From: an uncultured Verrucomicrobiota bacterium | Lineage (GTDB): Bacteria; Verrucomicrobiota; Verrucomicrobiia; Limisphaerales; UBA9464 | Reading direction: 5' to 3' | DNA: 15,549 nt | NCBI GenBank assembly: GCA_903864375.1 | Contig: CAIPFS010000661.1 | Span: 1-15,549 of the forward strand | Shown: positions 8,344 through 13,731 of the stretch, in pieces | Layout: every line of letters begins with the position of its first letter | Position numbering within the stretch: the stretch's first letter is position 1 | Translations under genes and position numbers: made by a program | Notes under the pieces: model-generated | Database searches by the model: none | The model's input: only the letters and a program-made list of their open reading frames with translations | Told to the model about the DNA's origin: nothing

Positions 8344-9300
8344 TCAATGACCCGAACGCATCTGGCGACGGATTCGAGCCCGGGCAAAAATCGCAACGGC
8401 GTTGAGGGAAAACGTCAACAGCAGCAAAACAAAGACGGTTCCGTACAGGATCGGTCGGGCCTTTTCAATATTCGGCGCCTGGCTGGCCAGAATGTAGGTG
8501 TGGTAACCGAGGTCCATGAACTGGTCATTCAGGGAGCGGGGCAGATCGGCCAGATAGTAGGCCGCTCCGGTGAACAAAATCGGCGCCACCTCTCCCGCTG
8601 CCCGGCTCACGGCAAGGATTCCACCGGTCAAAATACCCGGCAACGCGTTCGGCAGAACGATACGGAGAATCGTCTGCAACTTGGTCGCTCCCAGCGCCAG
8701 GCTCGCTTCTCTCAACCCGGGGGTGATCGCCCGGAGGGACTCCTCGGTGGCCACAATCACCACCGGAAGGGTCATCACCGCGAGGGTGAGCGACGCCCAG
8801 AGCAATGCCGGTTTACCCCATTTGGGGCTGGTGGCCCCGATGATATCGTCAATGCCCCCCCCAATCAGGTGCACGAAGAAACCCGCACCAAACAGTCCAA
8901 AAACAATCGAGGGGACACCCGCCAGGTTGGAGATCGCAGCCCGGATCACCCGCGTGTACCAGGAGTTGGATCGCGCGTATTCCGTCAGATAGACGGCGGT
9001 GGTCACACCGATGGGAATGACAAAGACGGTCATCACCAACACCCGGATCGAGGTTCCGACGATCATCGGAAGCACAGCCGCCGAATCCTTGTCGAAAAAG
9101 TCCTTCTTGGGAATTGTGCTCACAAATCGCCAGGACAACTGCGGAAGCCCGTGAATGACCACGTTTCCGAGGATGACGAACAAGATCAACAAAATGAAGA
9201 CCGTGGCAGCGAGTGAAACGGCAGTGCCCAAGGACGATCCCCAATCGATCCCGGTGCGAGACAGGCTGCGGGACGCTTCCGGACGCGGAGAAGCACTCAT
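8344..9300 (-). CDS. pstA: Phosphate ABC transporter permease PstA
   Basis: PstA is one of the two inner-membrane subunits forming the phosphate channel. The 318-residue protein has an N-terminal helix around 28-50 and five further hydrophobic segments, with the BPD-type EAA loop at GATKLQTILRIVLPNALPGILTGGILAVSRAAGEVAPI in pieces around residues 220-260, the PstB contact site. The YLTEYAR and AGVPSIVFGLFG motifs are typical of PstA. Its ATG overlaps the pstC TGA (ATGA, 4-bp overlap), and GAGGG lies about 7 nt upstream inside pstC, the clearest Shine-Dalgarno in the operon. This points to coupled translation and near-equal amounts of the two permease subunits, as expected for a heterodimer. 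Confidence 0.96.
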   Translation of the reverse strand: MSASPRPEASRSLSRTGIDWGSSLGTAVSLAATVFILLILFVILGNVVIHGLPQLSWRFVSTIPKKDFFDKDSAAVLPMIVGTSIRVLVMTVFVIPIGVTTAVYLTEYARSNSWYTRVIRAAISNLAGVPSIVFGLFGAGFFVHLIGGGIDDIIGATSPKWGKPALLWASLTLAVMTLPVVIVATEESLRAITPGLREASLALGATKLQTILRIVLPNALPGILTGGILAVSRAAGEVAPILFTGAAYYLADLPRSLNDQFMDLGYHTYILASQAPNIEKARPILYGTVFVLLLLTFSLNAVAIFARARIRRQMRSGH

Positions 9301-10487
9301 CGTTTTCCCTCGAGACGGCGCTTGAGCCGATTGATGACGACATCACCGATCAAATTCGTCAAAAAGGTCACGGCGAACAGGACGGTTCCCAGCATGAACA
9401 GGATCCGATAATGAGGAGATCCTGGAACCAATTCGCCCATTTCAGCTGCGATGGTCGTGGTGATGCTCCTGGCCGAATCAAAGAGGTTCCACGACATCAC
9501 CGGGGCCGAACAGACGATCAGAACGATCATGGTCTCACCGATGGCCCGTCCAAATCCAAGGACCACGGCGGCAAACACTCCGGGAATGGCAGCGGGAAGG
9601 ACGATATCCCTCGCGGCCTGCCAGCGGGACGCACCGACCGCCAGCGCCGCCTGCACATAACTCTTCGGAACACTCGTCAGTGCATCCTCGGCAATGGAAA
9701 AGACCAGTGGGATGACGGCAAATCCAAGGGCGATTCCGGCGACAAAGGCATTGAGTCGGACCTGGTAGTGGAAAATCGATTGGAGCCAGGTGGCCAGGAC
9801 CAGCAGCGCAAACGCACCCACCACCACGGAGGGAATTCCCGCCAGCATCTCAATTCCTGGCTTCACCCACTCTTTGACGCGAACCGGGGCCAACTGACTG
9901 ACATAAAGAGCCGCTGCCAATGCCAGCGGAACGGCAAAAAACAGGCCGATCAACGTGGTCTTCAAGCTGCCCAGAAAGAGAGGGATGATGTTGAACTTCT
10001 GAATGTTTCCGACGGGTTGCCAGATGTATTCAGGATGCTCATTGCCGCTCCATTGATGTGGGGCAATCAAATAGCGCCATCCGCTTCCGTTGACACCCGA
10101 GTCCGGGTCCGAACGGGCATATTCCGGAATGTCCTTGGCCCCCTCCTCACGGACCTGCATCAGTTCCTTGAGGGTGTCCTGATCCATGGCTGCGAAGTCC
10201 CGGACCGAAAGTCCCAGATACTGCCGGAGAACCTCCGGCTTGACCTTCGCCACTTCGCTGGACGGGATAATGGGCTGAATCAACCGACTATCGGTCTGGC
10301 CAAGGAACACAGGCAATGCCTCCTTGCCCACAAACAGAAAGATGAGAAAGACCCCGGCGATGGCGGTAAAGCTGACTCCTTGGATCATCTTCTCGGCAAG
10401 CCATTCCACAGGACGGAAATTGGCCGCCCGGCGAATACCCGACCAGTCACGATCAACTCCGCGCTGCTCTGGGGTGGATTCAGTCAT
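9297..10487 (-). CDS. pstC: Phosphate ABC transporter permease PstC with enlarged first loop
   Basis: PstC pairs with PstA to form the inner-membrane phosphate pathway. The 396-residue product is longer than the usual 300-320. A first helix at about 34-53 is followed by an unusual polar segment at about 64-165, predicted to face the periplasm, before the permease domain starts near 168 (IIPLFLGSLKTTL). The permease domain shows AGIPSVVVGAFAL, the EAA loop GASRWQAARDIVLPAAIPGVF and FGRAIGETM. ATG 10487 (MTESTPEQ) is preferred; the frame is open to 10568, but that would extend into the hairpin-containing gap after pstS. Start lies 116 bp downstream of the pstS stop, and no strong ribosome binding site is visible. 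The identity is secure; the role of the loop is unknown. Confidence 0.95.
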   Translation of the reverse strand: MTESTPEQRGVDRDWSGIRRAANFRPVEWLAEKMIQGVSFTAIAGVFLIFLFVGKEALPVFLGQTDSRLIQPIIPSSEVAKVKPEVLRQYLGLSVRDFAAMDQDTLKELMQVREEGAKDIPEYARSDPDSGVNGSGWRYLIAPHQWSGNEHPEYIWQPVGNIQKFNIIPLFLGSLKTTLIGLFFAVPLALAAALYVSQLAPVRVKEWVKPGIEMLAGIPSVVVGAFALLVLATWLQSIFHYQVRLNAFVAGIALGFAVIPLVFSIAEDALTSVPKSYVQAALAVGASRWQAARDIVLPAAIPGVFAAVVLGFGRAIGETMIVLIVCSAPVMSWNLFDSARSITTTIAAEMGELVPGSPHYRILFMLGTVLFAVTFLTNLIGDVVINRLKRRLEGKR

Positions 10488-10567
10488 GATGGCAGGCGAT
10501 AAGATCCAGGGCGAAGTTCCCCAGGCGTGAGACGTGTCGAGGGAGATTTCCCCTGAAGTCCTGCGCA

Positions 10568-10590
10568 AGCCAACCCCTCATGAGTTGGCT
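10568..10590 (-). other. Hairpin in the pstS-pstC intergenic gap
   Basis: Perfect 7-bp inverted arms AGCCAAC and GTTGGCT enclose a 9-nt loop, beginning 14 bp after the pstS stop codon. On the transcript no U-run follows, so this is not a typical intrinsic terminator. Its position fits a 3'-end stabilising or processing hairpin that lets the binding protein accumulate over the permease subunits, as is common for ABC importer operons. That role is inferred. Confidence 0.5.
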
Positions 10591-10603
10591 CGTCCGGTTT
10601 TCG

Positions 10604-11446
10604 TTACTGGGATCGAAGGGTGGCGGGCAGCGGGTAATAGCTTGCCTCCGAGACCTGCTTCTGGCCTTCCTCACCGCGGACCCATTTCAGAAAGGTCGAG
10701 ATTTCCCCGGAGTTGATTGCCGGGTTGACGTAAATGTAGAGGTAACGCCAGATGGGATAAGTCTCCGCCAGCACCGCTTCTTCCGAGGGTTCATAATAGG
10801 TTCCCCCCTTGATTTTGGCGATCTTCAGGCGATTCACCCCGGTGGCATATCCCACCCCACCATAACCGATGCCCCCCTTGTCCTTCATCACCGCCTGAAC
10901 GACACCCGCCGTTCCCTGCTGAGTTTGGGCACTTGCCGCAAAGTCCTTGCCTTTGAGCACGTGCTCCTTGAAGAACTCATAGGTTCCGGAACTATTCTCA
11001 CGGCTGTAGACGGTGATGGCCAGGTCGGGTCCACCAATCTCCTTCCAGTTTTTAATCTTGCCGGTGTAAATCCCCTCCAATTCTTCAATCGTTAGCTGGG
11101 TGACCGGATTGGCGGGGTGGACGTAGAGGGTGATGCCGTCCAATGCCACCTTGAATTCGGTGGGACGCTTCCCAAACGCCTTGATGCAGTTCTCCGTCTC
11201 CTTGGCCTTGATGGGACGTGAAGCCGTCGCCAGGTCGGTCTGGCCATTCTGGAGTGCGGCAAAACCAGTGCCCGTGCCACCGCCGGTGACTTGAATCTTG
11301 GTCCCGGGATTCTTCTGCATGTAGGTTTCAGCCCATTTCTGAGCCAGGACCACCATGGTGTCAGAACCCTTGACGGTGATGCTGCCACCCAAAACCTGGG
11401 CGGCGGAAATCAGCGAGGCGGCGATAACCAGCAAATTTTTTTTCAT
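10604..11446 (-). CDS. pstS: Periplasmic phosphate-binding protein PstS
   Basis: PstS captures phosphate in the periplasm and delivers it to PstC/PstA. The 280-residue product starts with a signal peptide (MKKNLLVIAASLISAAQVLG, residues 1-20, cleavage near there), with no lipobox cysteine, so a soluble protein is expected. Phosphate-binding motifs include GSDTM at 27-31, TGGGTGTGF at 54-62, Ser76-Arg77, ALDGI around Asp103, and SRENSSGTY at 148-156 with Arg149 and the SSGT loop. GGIGYGGVGYATG and the closing WVRGEEGQKQV segment are family-typical. ATG 11446 is chosen over a TTG at 11452. It lies 43 bp after the porin gene, and the short gap has no convincing terminator, so one transcript is likely. 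It is of the compact PstS type rather than the longer E. coli type. Confidence 0.95.
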   Translation of the reverse strand: MKKNLLVIAASLISAAQVLGGSITVKGSDTMVVLAQKWAETYMQKNPGTKIQVTGGGTGTGFAALQNGQTDLATASRPIKAKETENCIKAFGKRPTEFKVALDGITLYVHPANPVTQLTIEELEGIYTGKIKNWKEIGGPDLAITVYSRENSSGTYEFFKEHVLKGKDFAASAQTQQGTAGVVQAVMKDKGGIGYGGVGYATGVNRLKIAKIKGGTYYEPSEEAVLAETYPIWRYLYIYVNPAINSGEISTFLKWVRGEEGQKQVSEASYYPLPATLRSQ

Positions 11447-11489
11447 AGTCAACAGACCAATGGTTGGACGCGAACGAGATTGAAAGGGA

Positions 11490-12962
11490 TTAGAACTTGA
11501 ACATCAAATCGGCCATGAAATGGCTCGCTGCGGACTTGTCACCCAGGACGTTGACATTGCCCGGATCGGAAAACTTGTCGATCACCGTGTTCAAATAATA
11601 GGAAAACACAAACGATGCAGAACTCGTGAAGGAGTACTGGAGTTGGAAAAAGTGCCCCCGGATGTTGGTTCCCCCACGGTAGTTGCCATAATTACCAAAT
11701 CGAGAGGTGACCGGTGACGTATCTCCCGGAACGGTGTTGGCGTAAAATGCGCCGTTATCGTCATCCACCACCTCTTCATACCAGGCGTCGCCTCCCAGGC
11801 TTTGGTAACGATAAGACACCTCCCATTTACGTTTCTCGCCCGCCTTGCCGATGGTCACGCCGACCCGGTATCCCTCGTTGCGGGTCGGTGCCGCAGGATT
11901 GTTGATGTACTCCCCCATCACCTTGACCGGGAATGCCCCGGGATAACCGGGAAAGGAATCCAGATGATACGTCACGCTTTCACTGATGACGAACGGATTG
12001 TAATCATACACCAACCGTCCCGGCGAGACCTGCGTGGACGGGGTCCGGGTGTTGCCGGAGTTGAAATTCGGAATATTGTTGGCGGTCAGGAAGGTTCCGA
12101 GATTGTCTTTCCCGGAAAGATTGAAGAAGGACACGCCGACCTGTGAATCCAGTTTTTTGGTCCACTTCGCATCCCAGACCAACTGGGCTCCCTGGATGGC
12201 TGGATCGTGGCTCGGGGAAAGTATCGCCGACCCATCGATGATGGGATTCCCTGCACTGTTGGTCACGCTGGACTGATTCAACTCGGACAGGACATAGTAG
12301 CCGGCAATGGCCTTCAGGGACTGGGTGTCCGTCAATTGGTAACCGACCTGAATGGCGGCACCTTCCGGAATGTAGTCGTAATCATACACCATGTTCGACA
12401 CCTGGAAGGGATTGTCGAAACGCCCTATGGTCGCAGACGCCGTCCACGTTCCATTATGAATTGGGCTCCACTTCGCATAGGCCGCATCGAAAGTCACCGG
12501 CTTGCGCGTGGCGTTCCCCTGTAACGTGGCGTTCGCAGAATCGGGATTGCTGGCGTCGGCGGTCGCAAAGCGGATACCCACCTCCAGGTCGTCCTGTATC
12601 GTCGCAGTCACTCCGAGCCGGGCTCGGATTCGGTACCGGTTCCGGTCGGTGAATCCGGGGTGCTCCGCATTGAATTGCTCAAACCGACCGCGAAAATCAC
12701 CGTTAACCTTGAGGCTGGTCACCCAGTCGGGCATGCCATTCTTCACCTGCACCGCCTTCGTGAAGTCATTGTCGGCCTGCTGACGCAATTCCTCGCCCTC
12801 ATCCACGGTCAGGACGCCCTTTTTGATCAACTTGTCGATCAAGGCATCCGACGTTTGGGCCGAAACCGCAACCCCACCCGCCAGCAGCGACCCCACCGCC
12901 AGTGAGAGCCGCGCCGCCGCAGAGATGGAGGCCATGCCAGTGTGAGCAGGAGCTAGATTCAT
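11490..12962 (-). CDS. Putative outer-membrane porin, first gene of the pst operon
   Basis: This 490-residue protein has a signal peptide (hydrophobic stretch about 18-35, probable cleavage after VSA at 32-34) and a mature N-terminal helix-like segment SDALIDKLIKKGVLTVDEGEELRQQAD at about 38-63, in parts. From residue 83 on, alternating polar/hydrophobic strands, Gly/Asn/Tyr-rich turns and a terminal MADLMFKF with final Phe mark an outer-membrane beta-barrel of the putative-porin type common in Verrucomicrobiota. Position immediately upstream of pstSCAB-phoU suggests a phosphate or anion channel analogous in role to Pseudomonas OprP, though no sequence likeness to OprP is claimed. ATG 12962 gives a 9-residue lead; ATG 12935 (MASISAAARL) also gives a complete signal peptide and is equally possible. 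No strong Shine-Dalgarno precedes either. Control sites in the 391-bp region upstream are listed separately. Confidence 0.88.
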   Translation of the reverse strand: MNLAPAHTGMASISAAARLSLAVGSLLAGGVAVSAQTSDALIDKLIKKGVLTVDEGEELRQQADNDFTKAVQVKNGMPDWVTSLKVNGDFRGRFEQFNAEHPGFTDRNRYRIRARLGVTATIQDDLEVGIRFATADASNPDSANATLQGNATRKPVTFDAAYAKWSPIHNGTWTASATIGRFDNPFQVSNMVYDYDYIPEGAAIQVGYQLTDTQSLKAIAGYYVLSELNQSSVTNSAGNPIIDGSAILSPSHDPAIQGAQLVWDAKWTKKLDSQVGVSFFNLSGKDNLGTFLTANNIPNFNSGNTRTPSTQVSPGRLVYDYNPFVISESVTYHLDSFPGYPGAFPVKVMGEYINNPAAPTRNEGYRVGVTIGKAGEKRKWEVSYRYQSLGGDAWYEEVVDDDNGAFYANTVPGDTSPVTSRFGNYGNYRGGTNIRGHFFQLQYSFTSSASFVFSYYLNTVIDKFSDPGNVNVLGDKSAASHFMADLMFKF

Positions 12963-13019
12963 TCGATGAAGATGTTTCGCGGTTCACCATGGCAAACGGA
13001 TGGCAGATTTGTTACAATC

Positions 13020-13038
13020 CTGTCACGGATCGCGTCAC
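13020..13038. promoter_or_regulatory. Possible Pho-box-like direct repeat
   Basis: Read on the plus strand, CTGTCAC at 13020-13026 is followed by CGTCAC at 13033-13038, so GTCAC recurs with 12-bp period; on the minus strand this is GTGAC-N7-GTGAC upstream of a TAACAA hexamer. The CTGTCAC unit equals the half-site of the E. coli Pho box, but the normal period is 11 bp and the orientation is opposite to the porin gene. It lies about 58-76 bp before the porin ATG. The call rests mainly on location before a phosphate operon. Confidence 0.25.
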
Positions 13039-13060
13039 CCTCTTGACGCCAGCCAACTGC

Positions 13061-13078
13061 TTTCACGGACCCGTGAAA
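13061..13078. promoter_or_regulatory. 18-bp palindrome upstream of the porin/pst operon
   Basis: The sequence TTTCACGG-AC-CCGTGAAA has perfect 8-bp inverted arms and a 2-bp centre, located about 99 bp upstream of the porin ATG and 276 bp upstream of the repressor ATG. Its symmetry suggests a homodimeric regulator site; it could instead form a hairpin in the leader of a porin transcript starting further upstream. No U-run follows on either strand, so it is not a terminator. Confidence 0.5.
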
Positions 13079-13276
13079 CCATGGAAATCAGAGGGATGGA
13101 ATACTTTAAATGGACCTCCTGGAGCAAGCGATAACCCACCGCGATCCGCTGGTCGACCTGCACTCCCCACCCCCTTCGATGTCCCTCGCGGGTGGTTTCA
13201 GAACCGTTGACGATCCCGATTTCAGTTTCGTGAGAAAGCCATCCCCTGACCCATTTCGTGGTCCGACATCCGCTAA

Positions 13277-13294
13277 CAACTAACAATTTAGTTG
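13277..13294. promoter_or_regulatory. Perfect dyad, candidate BlaI-family operator
   Basis: The sequence reads CAACTAA-CAAT-TTAGTTG: two perfect 7-bp inverted arms with a 4-bp spacer, 59 bp upstream of the repressor start. The right arm overlaps a TTGACC hexamer (13292-13297) that resembles a sigma-70 -35 box, and overlaps a second imperfect inverted repeat spanning 13286-13306. A further CAACTAA arm recurs at 13322-13328 with a degenerate partner. BlaI/MecI repressors bind dyads of this size that cover their own promoter, so autoregulation is the natural reading, but the arm sequence differs from the TACA/TGTA operator of staphylococcal BlaI. Confidence 0.6.
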
Positions 13295-13321
13295 ACCAAC
13301 TTAAATCCCACCTCCACCTTG

Positions 13322-13342
13322 CAACTAATTCGTTAATAGCTG
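13322..13342. promoter_or_regulatory. Second, degenerate copy of the CAACTAA operator motif
   Basis: CAACTAA is repeated exactly 45 bp downstream of the first copy, followed by TTCG and then TTAATAGCTG, which keeps TTA and part of the inverse arm but is interrupted. It ends 11 bp before the repressor ATG. It may be a weaker second operator or a chance AT-rich match in this AT-rich leader. Confidence 0.3.
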
Positions 13343-13353
13343 ACGCTTTACTC

Positions 13354-13728
13354 ATGCCAAGAAAGAAATCCAGCAGTCTGACCGACGCCGAACATCGGAT
13401 CATGGAAATCCTGTGGTCCCGCGGTTCAGGAACCGTGGCCGACGTGGTGGAAGCCCTCAGCGGGAAAGACGGTACCGCCTACAACACGATATTGACCTTG
13501 ATGCGCATCCTTCGAGAGAAAGGTTACCTCGGCTGCCGGAAGGAGGGCCGCGCTCATGTCTACATCCCAAAGGTTCAACGGAACGACGCCGCCCGCAGCG
13601 CAGTCCGTCAACTTCTCGGAAAATTCTTTTCTGATTCCCCCGGCGAACTGGTTCTGACCTTCCTGCGCGAGGAGGAAATCAGTCCAGCCGAGCTGGATGA
13701 ACTGAAACGCCGAATCCAAAAGGGATGA
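13354..13728 (+). CDS. BlaI/MecI/CopY-family transcriptional repressor
   Basis: The 124-residue protein matches BlaI/MecI length. The winged helix covers residues 8-72: LTDAEHRIMEILWSRG, then VADVVEAL, then the recognition region AYNTILTLMRILREKGYL and the wing GRAHVYIP. The C-terminal dimerisation helix ends DELKRRIQKG. Family members bind dyad operators as dimers and are cut by a BlaR1-type protease; the equivalent of the MecI Asn-Phe scissile bond falls at Thr102-Phe103 in ELVLTF. ATG 13354 is chosen because it gives the family N-terminus MPRKKSSSLTDAE; an upstream ATG at 13258 adds 32 residues across the candidate operator. The gene is followed after 3 bp by the M56 peptidase gene, the usual repressor/antirepressor arrangement. 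The regulated targets are unknown; autoregulation is likely. Confidence 0.93.
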   Translation: MPRKKSSSLTDAEHRIMEILWSRGSGTVADVVEALSGKDGTAYNTILTLMRILREKGYLGCRKEGRAHVYIPKVQRNDAARSAVRQLLGKFFSDSPGELVLTFLREEEISPAELDELKRRIQKG

Positions 13729-13731
13729 TCC

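Larger units (their letters stand above)
12963..13353. other. 391-bp divergent intergenic region (porin / BlaI-like)
   Basis: This gap separates the minus-strand phosphate operon from the plus-strand repressor gene and must hold both promoters. Its porin-proximal third contains the GTGAC repeats and the TTTCACGG palindrome; its repressor-proximal 90 bp is AT-rich and contains the tandem heptamer CTAACAA (13273-13286), the CAACTAA dyad and a TTGACC hexamer. The middle (about 13080-13270) shows no element I can name. A 57-codon ATG frame at 13110-13283 lies in it but lacks support as a gene. Confidence 0.7.

Noticed and set aside
9213..10502. Plus-strand open frame of 429 codons opposite pstC/pstA
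   Set aside because: It is antisense to well-identified permease genes and its product is dominated by His, Asp, Gln, Arg and Gly, the mirror of hydrophobic codons.
11447..11489. CCAA-TGG-TTGG mini-hairpin between the porin and pstS
   Set aside because: A 4-bp stem with a 3-nt loop is expected by chance and has no U-run, so it is not evidence for a terminator splitting the operon.
13114..13121. AGGAGGT on the minus strand, a perfect Shine-Dalgarno-like sequence
   Set aside because: No start codon lies at a workable distance downstream and the minus-strand frame across it has no coding character.
13110..13283. 57-codon ATG-initiated frame in the porin/BlaI-like intergenic region
   Set aside because: There is no ribosome binding site, the codon third-position GC is lower than in neighbouring genes, no recognisable motif occurs and it ends inside the candidate operator. 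It is most likely chance.
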